Source: Natrinema longum (GTDB lineage Archaea > Halobacteriota > Halobacteria > Halobacteriales > Natrialbaceae). Taken from it: a stretch of 64,000 bases of DNA. The stretch spans positions 1-64,000 of the forward strand of contig NZ_CP071463.1 of assembly GCF_017352095.1 (NCBI RefSeq), read 5' to 3'. A program made the translations under genes and the position numbers. Under the pieces are notes generated by a model. The model saw only the letters and a program-made list of their open reading frames with translations. It ran no database searches and had not been told where the DNA came from. Shown here in pieces: positions 1 through 8,066 of the stretch. Each line of letters starts with the position of its first letter. Position 1 is the first letter of the stretch.

Positions 1-30
1 ACCGGCGGGAGGCTCGCAGCCGGGCCGGTG

Positions 31-67
31 TTTCGGAAGTTTCGGAACCACCCCGGCGTCGCTTAAG
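31..67 (+). promoter_or_regulatory. Promoter region of the Orc1/Cdc6 gene with a short direct repeat
   Basis: Two copies of TTTCGGAA (31-38 and 40-47) are followed by a TATA-like CTTAAG at 62-67, about 25 nt upstream of the GTG start at 92. This spacing implies a leaderless transcript. The repeat may be a transcription factor or Orc1 self-binding site, but it does not clearly match a haloarchaeal origin recognition box. Confidence 0.4.
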
Positions 68-91
68 ACGATCGAGACCGAACCGGACGGT

Positions 92-1120
92 GTGATCGTC
101 GACGGCCGCGTCCTGCGCGACGATTTCGTGCCCAGCGAGGTAGTCCATCGTCACGACGAGGTGACCCTCCTCTCGGAAACCCTCGAGCCGCTGTTGTCCG
201 ACGGGCGGCCCGATCCCGCCTTCCTGTTCGGTCCGACGGGCGTCGGCAAGACCTGCATCGCTCGCTACACGCTCGCCCAGTTGCGCGAGCAGGAGCCGAC
301 CGTCCGGTTGGCGTACGTCAACTGTTGGCAGGAATACACCCGGTTTCGCGTCCTCTATCGGGTTCTCGAGGCGATCGACCGGGCGGTCGACGTCCACCGC
401 TCGACGCCGAAAGACGAACTGTTCGAGCGGCTCTCGCGGGCCGATGACGGGCCACTCGTCGTCGTTCTCGACGAGGTCGACCAGCTAGAGGAGACGGGCG
501 TGCTGTACGACCTCCACCGGCTCCCCCACGTCTCGCTCGTGTTGATCGCCAACCGCGAGGTGGAGCTGTTCGCGAGCTTCGACGATCGGGTTCGCTCGCG
601 GCTCCACGCCGGCACCCGAGTCCGGTTCGATCGCTACGGCACCGACACGCTCGCGGCGATCCTCGCCGAGCGGACGGACAAGGCCCTCGAGCCGGGCGCG
701 GTGAGCGACTCGCAGTTGCGAACGATCGCCGACGCGGCCTCGGGCGACGCCCGCGTCGGCATCGGGATCCTCCGGTCGGCGGCCCGGCGCGGGGAGCGAC
801 AGGGGATGGAATCGATCACCGACGAGATCCTCGGGGCGGCGATCCCAGACGCCCGGTCGGCGATCCGCCGGAAAACGATCGAGGGGCTGATCGAACACCA
901 GCGAGTGCTGTACGACGTGATCGCCGAGGCCGGCGAGATCGAACCGGGCGAACTCTACGCGGCGTACGAACGACGGGTCGACGAGCCGAAGACGAACCGG
1001 ACGCTGCGCAACTACCTGACGAAGATGGTTCACTACGACCTGATCGAGGCCGTCGGCAAGCGGCGGGGCCGAACCTATCGGCTCGTCGACGACGACGGCG
1101 AACCGGACGGGGATCGGTGA
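92..1120 (+). CDS. Orc1/Cdc6 family replication initiator AAA+ ATPase
   Basis: This is a cytosolic AAA+ ATPase of the Orc1/Cdc6 family, which in archaea marks origins and loads the MCM helicase. The Walker A motif GPTGVGKT is at residues 47-54, the Walker B motif LDEVD is at 126-130 and a sensor-1 Asn is near 154. The C-terminal 90 residues resemble a winged-helix DNA-binding domain. The start is a GTG placed about 25 nt after a TATA-like box. At 342 aa it is shorter than typical chromosomal Orc1 proteins (about 370-420 aa), mostly at the N-terminus. Haloarchaea carry many orc paralogues and most are not tied to an active origin. No obvious origin repeats are visible in the downstream 1 kb; an origin upstream of the window cannot be excluded. 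Confidence 0.9.
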   Translation: MIVDGRVLRDDFVPSEVVHRHDEVTLLSETLEPLLSDGRPDPAFLFGPTGVGKTCIARYTLAQLREQEPTVRLAYVNCWQEYTRFRVLYRVLEAIDRAVDVHRSTPKDELFERLSRADDGPLVVVLDEVDQLEETGVLYDLHRLPHVSLVLIANREVELFASFDDRVRSRLHAGTRVRFDRYGTDTLAAILAERTDKALEPGAVSDSQLRTIADAASGDARVGIGILRSAARRGERQGMESITDEILGAAIPDARSAIRRKTIEGLIEHQRVLYDVIAEAGEIEPGELYAAYERRVDEPKTNRTLRNYLTKMVHYDLIEAVGKRRGRTYRLVDDDGEPDGDR

Positions 1121-1187
1121 CCGATCGGGACCGCTCCGGTACACCGTCGGCCGAAAGAGAGGTTAGCAGGCCGCTCCTAACGGACGC

Positions 1188-2051
1188 ATGAGCCGATCTC
1201 CGACGCTCCCAGCTGGGACCCGTCTCGGTCGGACCGCGCTTCGCGTCGCCGACACCGCGACGACGATCGAGTTCTACCGCGACGTCGTCGGCCTCAGCGT
1301 CGTCACCCGAACCGAGACGGGGGCGACGCTCGGCATCGATGGGACGCCGTTGCTCGTCCTGGAAGCCGCTCCGGACACCGAGCCACGCGGCGATCGAGAA
1401 ACCGGACTCTACCACAACGCCTTCAAACTCCCCTCGCGGCCGGCGCTGGGAGCCGCCCTCGAGCGGATTCGCGACCGCTGGACGCTCGAGGGAGCCGCCG
1501 ATCACGGCGTCAGCGAGGCCCTCTACTGTACCGATCCCGAGGGAAACGGCGTCGAACTGTATCGCGACCGGCCCCGAGACGCGTGGCCGCGCGCCGACGA
1601 CGGAACGCTCCGGGCGACCGGCGGCCCGCTGGATCTCGCCGCCCTCGCGGCCACGGCCGACGATGTCACGACGGCGAACGGGTCACGATTGGCACCGGAC
1701 GGAACGACCGTCGGTCACGTCCATCTCGAGGTATCCTCGCTCGAGGCGGCCCGATCGTTTTACGCGGAGACGCTGGGGTTCGACGTCTCCATGTCCTACG
1801 TGCCGGGATCGCTCTTTTTCGCGGCGGGGGACTACCACCACCACGTCGGCGTGAACCGCTGGAACGAGCGGTCCACGCCGACGGACGGACTGGGGCTGGC
1901 ATGGTTCGAACTGCTCGTTCCGGCTGCCGAAGCGGTCGAGGCGATCCGGGAGCGGGCGGCCGACGAGGCCGCCGTGATCGCGGAGTTCCAGGGGGGCATC
2001 GAACTCGCGGATCCGGACGGGATCGCGGTTCCGGTCCGGCCCACAGCGTAG
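1188..2051 (+). CDS. VOC superfamily protein with two glyoxalase/dioxygenase-like domains
   Basis: The protein has 287 aa and two vicinal-oxygen-chelate modules, about residues 8-125 and 165-283. Each starts with the characteristic alternating strand followed by an FY..(T/V)LGF-like helix (residues around 28-36 and 185-195). The second domain keeps His in VGHVHLEV. The first domain has Arg-Thr-Ala at that place, so only some of the usual metal ligands are present. The layout resembles extradiol catechol 2,3-dioxygenase (CatE-type) proteins, but the substrate cannot be told from sequence. It is monocistronic, with the ATG 67 nt after the orc stop. Confidence 0.85.
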   Translation: MSRSPTLPAGTRLGRTALRVADTATTIEFYRDVVGLSVVTRTETGATLGIDGTPLLVLEAAPDTEPRGDRETGLYHNAFKLPSRPALGAALERIRDRWTLEGAADHGVSEALYCTDPEGNGVELYRDRPRDAWPRADDGTLRATGGPLDLAALAATADDVTTANGSRLAPDGTTVGHVHLEVSSLEAARSFYAETLGFDVSMSYVPGSLFFAAGDYHHHVGVNRWNERSTPTDGLGLAWFELLVPAAEAVEAIRERAADEAAVIAEFQGGIELADPDGIAVPVRPTA

Positions 2052-2270
2052 CGACGTGGTCCGCTTTCGGAAGCGAAAACGGAACTCCAAACCTCGCTCG
2101 AGCGATCCGGTAGCCGACGGTCGGGCCCCGTCGGAACTGTCGGAACGCGGGTTCCGTCGCTTGTGCATCGCTCGCTGGAGGACTCGTGTATGCATCGGTT
2201 CGCCCTCGAGCCCGGAACGACGCTGCTGACGTTCCCTCGCTGCGATCGGAGAGGTCGATGCTCGAAACGC

Positions 2271-2609
2271 TCAGTTCGATCGCAGTTCGTCGGAAACCGC
2301 ATCGTAGACGGCATCGATGCTCACGGCCAGCGTGTACACCGGCCGTCCCTTCCCGGTTGGTGACGTTTCCGTCGAGTCGACCTCGTCGACCAGGCCGACG
2401 TCCTCGAGTCGGTACAGCGACCGGATGACGTCCGCTTCCGAGAGCGTGCCGACGGGCTCGGTGTCGATCTCGGAGAGCTGTTGCCGGCAGTGCTGTCGCA
2501 GCTCGTGTGTCTGGATCGGCGTCTCGTCCTCGCGGGCGAGGTCGGCGACGCTCAACAGGACGAGCTGATTCGTCAGCGAAATGGATTCGAACGGAGAATC
2601 GTCGCTCAT
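2271..2609 (-). CDS. Small winged-helix DNA-binding protein
   Basis: The product is 112 aa if translation begins at the ATG at 2607-2609; an upstream in-frame extension is Arg-rich and unlike haloarchaeal protein. The pattern is a winged-helix fold: helix LTNQLVLLSVADLARE, a second helical segment, then a recognition helix with SEADVIRSLYRLEDVGLVDEV and a beta wing ending at GRPVYTL. It resembles small haloarchaeal transcriptional regulators. No ligand-binding domain is present, so the signal is unknown. It lies alone between a VOC gene and the pspA-like gene. Confidence 0.7.
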   Translation of the reverse strand: MSDDSPFESISLTNQLVLLSVADLAREDETPIQTHELRQHCRQQLSEIDTEPVGTLSEADVIRSLYRLEDVGLVDEVDSTETSPTGKGRPVYTLAVSIDAVYDAVSDELRSN

Positions 2610-2806
2610 ACCGTTTCCTTGAACGTGAACGGTCCTAACAGTTTCTCTCCAATGTATAAACCGACGCCGTCGCCGAGGAGTGGACGTCACGCTGCCACAC
2701 TACTCGCTGCTCGGCGTCGCTGACGGATACCGCGAAGCCCAGCCCCACGACTCGGATCCCGCGATCGGCTCGAGCGGGAAGGGAGACCGGAAGGAGAGCG
2801 TCGACG

Positions 2807-3646
2807 CTACGCGTTCTCTTCGTCCTGTAGCTCCGCGAGTTCGGCCTCGACGTCCTCCTGGTCCTCGTTTTCGAGCTCCGTGAGGTCCTCGTCGTCGACC
2901 TCGGCCGCGGCGTCGGCCTCGGTCTCGGAGTCCGCCGTCGATGTCTCCTCCCCACCGACATCGGATTTGAGCGTCTCGAGTTCGGCTTCGACGCCGCTGT
3001 CGGTCGAGAGCTGCTCGAGTTCGCGGTCGATGTTGTCCTTGTCGGACATGACGTCCTCGAACGCGCCCGATTCGTGGAGTTCGTCCATTGCGGCGGCGCG
3101 GGCCTCCATATCTTCGGTCTGTTCTTCGGCGCGCTCGATGGCCCGGCCCACGTCCTCGAACTCCTCGCCGGTAGCCGTCATGGCCTCCGAAACCGTGGAG
3201 CTGGCTTTTGCGGCCTCGTGGCGTGCTTTCATCGTCTCCTTTTTCGTCCGGAACTCCTCGATGCGGCTCTGGAGTTCGTTCTTCTGTTCGATCAGCCGGT
3301 CCTGTTGGCCCTGCAGGTCCGAAATCTGGCGTTCCAGATCCTCGATCTGGTTCATTTTCGTCTTCTTCTTCTCCAAGGCGCGTCGCGCCAGATCTTCTCG
3401 GTCCTGCTCGACCGCGGTGCGGGCTTGCTCGTTGTGTTTCTCGACGTTCTCCTCGAGGCGGCGTTTCTGCATCTCGAGGCGCTTTTTCTGCGTCGTGAGA
3501 TCGGCGATGCCGCGTTTGACCTGCTGGAGCTGGTCGCGCATCTGTTCGTAGGAGTAGTCCAGCGTTTCGGTCGGATCTTCCGCCCGGTTGAGCACCGAGT
3601 TGAGCTTCGATCGAATGACGTAGGAGGCCCGAGAGAGGATGCCCAT
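2807..3646 (-). CDS. pspA: PspA/IM30 family membrane-associated coiled-coil protein
   Basis: The protein is 279 aa, starting at the ATG at 3644-3646 (MGILSRASYV). It has the family signature of an N-terminal amphipathic segment followed by about 170 residues of Lys/Glu/Gln-rich coiled coil (residues 40-200), then an acidic haloarchaeal tail rich in Glu and Asp. PspA/Vipp1 proteins are ESCRT-III relatives that bind and remodel stressed membranes. It is the last gene of a minus-strand trio with a membrane-anchored winged-helix protein and a secreted protein, although palindromic elements and gaps of over 100 bp separate them, so separate promoters are likely. Confidence 0.85.
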   Translation of the reverse strand: MGILSRASYVIRSKLNSVLNRAEDPTETLDYSYEQMRDQLQQVKRGIADLTTQKKRLEMQKRRLEENVEKHNEQARTAVEQDREDLARRALEKKKTKMNQIEDLERQISDLQGQQDRLIEQKNELQSRIEEFRTKKETMKARHEAAKASSTVSEAMTATGEEFEDVGRAIERAEEQTEDMEARAAAMDELHESGAFEDVMSDKDNIDRELEQLSTDSGVEAELETLKSDVGGEETSTADSETEADAAAEVDDEDLTELENEDQEDVEAELAELQDEENA

Positions 3647-3752
3647 ACTCGCTACGTATCGCTCCCCGGCCTTAAAAACATCACTTCGGCAACAGTCGAT
3701 TCCGATGCCCCGTCCGTAGGGCACGGGAGCCGAGACGACTCGTCTCCCCCGC

Positions 3753-3830
3753 TCATACGGTTTGTTGTGCCGGTGGGACCGGGACCCGCCCTGCGGTCCC
3801 ACCGGCACTGACGGACAGGAGACCGTCTCA
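3753..3830 (-). repeat. Palindromic element, copy A, at the stop codon of the membrane wHTH gene
   Basis: A 78-bp imperfect palindrome. Read on the minus strand it begins TGAGACGGTCTCCTGTCCG, whose TGA is the stop codon of the gene at 3828-4373, and it ends CCGTATGA. An inner hairpin has a perfect 15-bp stem (3767-3781 with 3794-3808, GTGCCGGTGGGACCG and its complement) and a 12-nt loop. The first 23 nt are identical to copy C at 44351. Two further intact copies lie at 4519 and 54675. Confidence 0.9.
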
Positions 3831-4373
3831 GAGGAGCATGACGACGTTGCCGGTTCCCCGTCGTTTCCGTTCGACGAGTCCTTTGCTCTCGAGCGTATCG
3901 AGCGTTCTGCTCACGGTCGCTTTCGAGAGGTCGGTCTCCTCGACGATTTCGCGCTGGGCCCGGACGCCGTCGGCGTCGAGAACGGTTTCGTAGATGACGC
4001 GTTCGGTGTCCGCCAGCTCGTCGGTCGTCTCCTCCCACTCCCGTCGCCGCGCCTCGAGCAGATCGTCGCTCCGCTGGAGCGTCGAACGACCGTCGGTCAG
4101 GGCGCGTGACTGCCCCGGATCGGGGGCCGAACTCGATCGGTGCTGGAGCAACAGGACCGCCGCGCTCGCGCCGCAGAGACACGCGGCGACGGCGACGACG
4201 CCGATCTCCCGATAGGTGAAGTAGCTGCCGACCGCGGTCACGTCGGCACCGGCACCGCTGGCCGCGACCACGATTCGGGGCGGGTTCAGTATCTGTCCGG
4301 CGAGGACGACCGTCGACGCGACGAGGACGGTCGCCGTGACGAGCCGAGTATTCTGGAGGACTCGGAGGACCAT
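3828..4373 (-). CDS. Membrane-anchored winged-helix transcriptional regulator
   Basis: The 181-aa protein has two hydrophobic segments (about residues 10-28 and 52-75) flanking a short loop, then a linker and a C-terminal winged helix. The segment QREIVEETDLSKATVSRTLDTLESKG is a MarR-like recognition helix region, followed by a basic wing (RKRRGTG). This suggests a regulator tethered to the membrane that binds DNA on the cytoplasmic side. Similar proteins are common in haloarchaea but their signals are mostly unknown. The stop codon TGA is the end of palindromic element A. The gene upstream on the same strand encodes a secreted protein and the one downstream encodes PspA, so an envelope-sensing role is plausible but inferred. 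Confidence 0.8.
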   Translation of the reverse strand: MVLRVLQNTRLVTATVLVASTVVLAGQILNPPRIVVAASGAGADVTAVGSYFTYREIGVVAVAACLCGASAAVLLLQHRSSSAPDPGQSRALTDGRSTLQRSDDLLEARRREWEETTDELADTERVIYETVLDADGVRAQREIVEETDLSKATVSRTLDTLESKGLVERKRRGTGNVVMLL

Positions 4374-4518
4374 GGCTCAACCACGTTCGTTCCACCCCTA
4401 AGTATCATCGATTTGTCGTCGTGGGTGCCGTTGAGCCGTTCTGTGTCCGGATACGGGCAGTACTCGAGACGGCCGAGTCTGACGGACCGGTACGGGCGGG
4501 CACATCGCAGCCCCCGAT

Positions 4519-4603
4519 TCATACGGTCTCCTGGACCGATCTACTGGTGTCACCGCAAGGCAGTTCGGAGTACACCGTCACTGACGGACAGCAGCGCGTC
4601 TCA
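4519..4603 (-). repeat. Palindromic element, copy B (degenerate), at the stop codon of a secreted protein gene
   Basis: An 85-bp copy of the same family. On the minus strand it begins TGAGACGCGCTGCTGTCCG and ends CCGTATGA; the first TGA (4601-4603) is the stop codon of the gene at 4601-5263. The outer arms are well kept. The inner stem is eroded, leaving a GGTGT/ACACC core, so it is an older or less constrained copy. Confidence 0.8.
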
Positions 4604-5263
4604 TCCCGCGACGAACTCCAGACGGAGCAGTCGTTCGACGGTTTCGGACTCGAGATCGATCACGGTCCGGTATTCCACGGGTTCGCCCACGGGTTCGACG
4701 ATCACGAGTGCGCGATCCTCACGGATCGCCGACGTGTTCTGCGAGCGCACGATCACTCGGTTGGGGCCCGCCGAGCGCGTCTCGAAGGTCGGTTCGTCGA
4801 CGGCCCCGTTCCGTACTCGGCCCCCGTCACGATCGATTTCGGCTAGTTCGGCCCGTTCTCGAGGGAGCGTTCCCGCACTGATCGGGATCACAGTGACCGT
4901 CGCACCGCCGGTCGTCTCGAGTCGATCTGCGATCGTCGCGTTGGTCAGCGCGGTTCGTTTCGCGAGTTCTCGGCGGTCCTCGCTCAACCGCGGCGGGTCG
5001 CGGGGCTCCGTCGTAACGGCGAATCCGCCGGTCTCGTGGGAGATCTCGATCCGCTCGAGGTCGCTCACGTCGTCGACGATCGTCGTTTCCGTCCCGTCCC
5101 CCGCCGCGAACGTCAGCGAACCGTCGTCGATCGCGAACGTACCGGCGGGTTCGCTCGTCAGCACCGACGTGGCTCCGGCGACGCTGGCGAACGCGGCGAC
5201 GCTGATCCCGAGGACGACGAGTGACAGGACGAACGCGACTCGAGGTGGATCGACGGCGGTCAT
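4601..5263 (-). CDS. Secreted or membrane-anchored protein of unknown function
   Basis: The 220-aa product starts at the ATG at 5261-5263 (MTAVDPPRVAF) and has one N-terminal hydrophobic segment (residues 8-32) followed by an acidic, beta-rich exported part. No catalytic motif is evident and I do not recognise the family. The stop codon coincides with palindromic element B. It is divergently transcribed from another exported protein at 5502, and the shared intergenic region carries an array of GAAACG half-sites, suggesting co-regulation of the two. Confidence 0.65.
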   Translation of the reverse strand: MTAVDPPRVAFVLSLVVLGISVAAFASVAGATSVLTSEPAGTFAIDDGSLTFAAGDGTETTIVDDVSDLERIEISHETGGFAVTTEPRDPPRLSEDRRELAKRTALTNATIADRLETTGGATVTVIPISAGTLPRERAELAEIDRDGGRVRNGAVDEPTFETRSAGPNRVIVRSQNTSAIREDRALVIVEPVGEPVEYRTVIDLESETVERLLRLEFVAG

Positions 5264-5316
5264 CGTTCCGTTGCCCTCGCAGCCCACCGTATGAATACTG
5301 CGATTCGTCGCCGTTC

Positions 5317-5381
5317 GAAACGGATGAAACGCGTCTGAAACGGCTCCGAAACGCGTTTCGAACGCGTTTCACGCCCGTTTC
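5317..5381. promoter_or_regulatory. Array of seven GAAACG/CGTTTC half-sites between divergent genes
   Basis: GAAACG occurs at 5317, 5326, 5337 and 5348, and its complement CGTTTC at 5354, 5365 and 5376. Spacing is 9, 11, 11, then 11 and 11 bp, so most sites fall on one face of the helix. The centre GAAACGCGTTTC (5348-5359) is a perfect 12-bp palindrome. It lies between the secreted protein genes starting at 5263 (minus) and 5502 (plus). A cooperative operator is the simplest reading. Confidence 0.6.
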
Positions 5382-5501
5382 CAACGGGGTTTGAAAGGGG
5401 CTTTCTGCTAACGGTCGAGTGGAGCGATCGGGGCGACCGGTACCGAGATCCTCTCGGTGACGATGGCGTCGTCCGGATCGCCGTCCACGAACGTGGTCCC
5501 C

Positions 5502-7025
5502 ATGAAACAAGACTACAAGTACGCGATCTACGTGCTCGCACTCGCGACGACCGTGACCCTCGCGACGGGTCTGCTCGTCGTTGCGGGCGACACGGGCACG
5601 AACGGTTCAGGAGACGAACAGCTCGACGATACCACCGTCGAACTAGTCGGCGACCTCGACGCGCTGACAGACGACGAGGCGGACCGACTCCCACACCTCG
5701 TCTGGGAGGACGAGGCCGTGCGCAGCTACTTCGACGACCCCGACGGCTTAGAGTTCGAGGTCACCGAACCGACGACGTACGACGAGGACGACGACGAGTT
5801 CGTTCCCGCCGACGACACGGTTCGGGTTCAGGTTTCGCCCGTCGACGAACGCCTTCCCTACGCGTTCGTGACGGTCGATCTGGACGAAGACACGGCCAGC
5901 CTCGAGCAAGGCTTGCACTCGGTCGACGACGTCGACGTCGAATTCGGCGAGGGCAAGCACCGATTGACCGACGACGAGCGCGATCGGGTCGCGCAGATCC
6001 TGCTGGACGATCCCGACGTCGAGTGGGAGATCAAGACGCTGCTCGAGGAGCCCGCAACGGTCGACGCTGCCGTCGTCGACCGCGAGGGCGACCGGGTGAG
6101 CGTCGCGCTCACTGCGTCCGACGGACAGTCGTCGACGGTCCACGCCGACGTCGATCTCGCGTCCGGATCCGTCGAGAACCGGTCCGTTTCCGGCGCACTG
6201 ACGGTAAACGAGAGCGACAGCGGGTCCGTTGCCGTCGACGTCGAAGCCGACGGGAACGGAACCTACGTGCTCTCCGGGAACGCGAGCGAAACGATTTCGG
6301 CCGACGCCACGATCGACGAGTCGGTGGCCGGAACCGCGGTCGAAGTCACCACTTCGAACGAGACGAAAACGAGCGTCGAACTCGACGACGTCACCGTTTC
6401 CCTGGTCGAGCACCGCGAGTCGCTTTCGGAACACGACCCCGAGGAGTTCGCGGCGCTCGTCTGGGCGAGCGAGGACGTTCGGCGGTACTTCGACGACCCC
6501 GAACGGATCGAGATGGACGTGAAACAGGATCGAGAACTCGACGCGGAAACCGGCGAGTTTACCCCCACCGACACGATGACCGTCCGCGTCACGCCGACGG
6601 ACGACCGACTTCCCAACGCGGTCGCGGTGGTCGATCCAGCGGCGGAGACGGTGACGGTGAAACGAGGGCTCCCGGCGCTCGAGCCCGTCGACCTCGAGTT
6701 CACCGACGAAACGGGTCTCGTGACCGATGCCGACCGCGACCTGATCGAGGACGTCGTCCGTGCCGACGACGCCGCGAGCTACACCATCCAGAGTCAGTTC
6801 GACGATCCCGACGACCTGGACGCGACCGTCACGGCCGCGACCGGCGACGGGCCGGAGACGGTGACCATGGAACTGGCACCCCCAGGAGTCGAGACGGCGT
6901 CGGTCTCGGTGACCGTCGACCTCGAGAACCGGACGGTTACGCGATCGTTCGTCGTGATCGAGGCGCTCGATAGCGAGGTGATCGATATCGAGGACAGCGA
7001 CTACGAGATCGAGACCGCCGAGTAA
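5502..7025 (+). CDS. Exported acidic protein with two homologous ~180-aa domains
   Basis: The 507-aa protein starts at the ATG at 5502 (MKQDYKYAIY). One N-terminal hydrophobic segment (residues 7-28) acts as a signal or anchor. Residues 45-225 and 297-482 are an internal duplication: LVWEDEAVRSYFDDP (66-80) matches LVWASEDVRRYFDDP (319-333), and the later LTDDERDRVAQ segment (155-165) matches VTDADRDLIED (407-417). A beta-rich spacer separates the two. No enzyme motif is seen. The YFDDP repeat units may be binding modules on the cell surface. The function is unknown. Confidence 0.7.
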   Translation: MKQDYKYAIYVLALATTVTLATGLLVVAGDTGTNGSGDEQLDDTTVELVGDLDALTDDEADRLPHLVWEDEAVRSYFDDPDGLEFEVTEPTTYDEDDDEFVPADDTVRVQVSPVDERLPYAFVTVDLDEDTASLEQGLHSVDDVDVEFGEGKHRLTDDERDRVAQILLDDPDVEWEIKTLLEEPATVDAAVVDREGDRVSVALTASDGQSSTVHADVDLASGSVENRSVSGALTVNESDSGSVAVDVEADGNGTYVLSGNASETISADATIDESVAGTAVEVTTSNETKTSVELDDVTVSLVEHRESLSEHDPEEFAALVWASEDVRRYFDDPERIEMDVKQDRELDAETGEFTPTDTMTVRVTPTDDRLPNAVAVVDPAAETVTVKRGLPALEPVDLEFTDETGLVTDADRDLIEDVVRADDAASYTIQSQFDDPDDLDATVTAATGDGPETVTMELAPPGVETASVSVTVDLENRTVTRSFVVIEALDSEVIDIEDSDYEIETAE

Positions 7026-7173
7026 CCCGATCGAATCCGCGACGCTCTCCACACGCTTCGTCGTCCCCACCCCCGCTGACGCATCGCCCTCCGTCATTTT
7101 TGACCCATCCTCGTCGTTCGTCTCGCTCCCTGCACGGGCGGACCTTGATTACCGACCGGCGGAAACGTCCACC

Positions 7174-7794
7174 ATGGACGTGCTGATCCCCGCCGAACGC
7201 GACGTTCGCGGGACGCTCGAGGAACCGACCGACGAACCGCGGGCGATCGTCGTCGCCTGTCCGCCCCATCCACAGCAGGGCGGTTCGCGAAGCGACCAGC
7301 GCCTCGTCGCGGTCGCGGAGGCCCTTCGCGAGTCCGGAATCGCCTGTCTCCGCTTCGATTACGGCCCGTGGGACGAGGGCGTGGGCGAACGGCGCGACGT
7401 TCGCAACGCCATCCAGTGGGCTCGCGAGTGGGGTGACGACGCGTCGACCGATAGCCGTCCGGTCGGCGTCTTCGGCTACAGTTTCGGCGCGTCACTGGCG
7501 TTGCTCGCGGCTGCGGACACCGACCCCGACGCGGTCGCCGTCCTCGCACCGACGGCGCGACTCGACGACGATCTCGACGCCCTCGAGGCACTCGAGGGGA
7601 TCGAATCGCCGGTCCACGTCCTGTACGGCGAGCGTGACGGGACCGTCGACTGGGAACCGATCGTCGAACGGGCGCGGGACCGGAGCGACGAGACCACTGC
7701 GTTGGCTGGCGATCACTTCTTCCTGGGGGCCCGCGACGAGATCGCGAGCACCGTCGGAACCTTCTTCGAGCGGACGCTGCTCGAGACGACGTGA
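7174..7794 (+). CDS. Alpha/beta hydrolase (dienelactone hydrolase-like)
   Basis: The protein is 206 aa, a compact alpha/beta hydrolase without a lid domain. The nucleophile elbow GYSFGA places Ser near residue 103. An Asp follows strand 7 (YGERDGTVDW) and a late His lies in LAGDHFFLG (about residue 184), completing a plausible triad. The early CPPHPQQGG loop is typical of the KANL3/Tex30-like branch often annotated as a hydrolase or phosphoribosyl transferase in haloarchaea. The substrate is unknown. It is a cytosolic single gene. Confidence 0.85.
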   Translation: MDVLIPAERDVRGTLEEPTDEPRAIVVACPPHPQQGGSRSDQRLVAVAEALRESGIACLRFDYGPWDEGVGERRDVRNAIQWAREWGDDASTDSRPVGVFGYSFGASLALLAAADTDPDAVAVLAPTARLDDDLDALEALEGIESPVHVLYGERDGTVDWEPIVERARDRSDETTALAGDHFFLGARDEIASTVGTFFERTLLETT

Positions 7795-7959
7795 GCGACA
7801 CCAGGGGTGAAATCGACCGCCTGCTCGAACTCCCGTCGTTCGTCGGCCGGTGCGAGAAACGGGTGAGATCGATCCCCGCCTCCGTTCGGCACGCCGATGG
7901 ACGATTAGTTTTGACAGTAAATCGATCATATAATACTCCATACATAGGGGATTCCCGGA

Positions 7960-7987
7960 CGCATTCGTTCTAGCTTACACGAATGCG
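7960..7987. promoter_or_regulatory. Inverted repeat upstream of the molybdenum hydroxylase operon (dyad 1)
   Basis: CGCATTCGT (7960-7968) is perfectly complementary to ACGAATGCG (7979-7987) with a 10-nt spacer. It could be a transcription factor operator or an RNA hairpin ending upstream transcription. It lies about 220 nt upstream of the FAD-subunit start. Confidence 0.45.
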
Positions 7988-8066
7988 AATCGAGCTATCG
8001 AGAGAGGGCGGCCGTATTTCCCGGTCTCGGTCGTCACTCTCGCGATAGCCGGATTCCGTCGTCAAC

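Noticed and set aside
5281-5296. ACCGTATGAA before the secreted protein gene, like an element end
   Set aside because: The expected element body would lie in the coding sequence of that gene and shows no hairpin.
7791-7973. 60-codon ORF overlapping the end of the alpha/beta hydrolase gene
   Set aside because: It starts with a GTG inside the stop region and reads into the AT-rich promoter zone; composition is not haloarchaeal protein-like.
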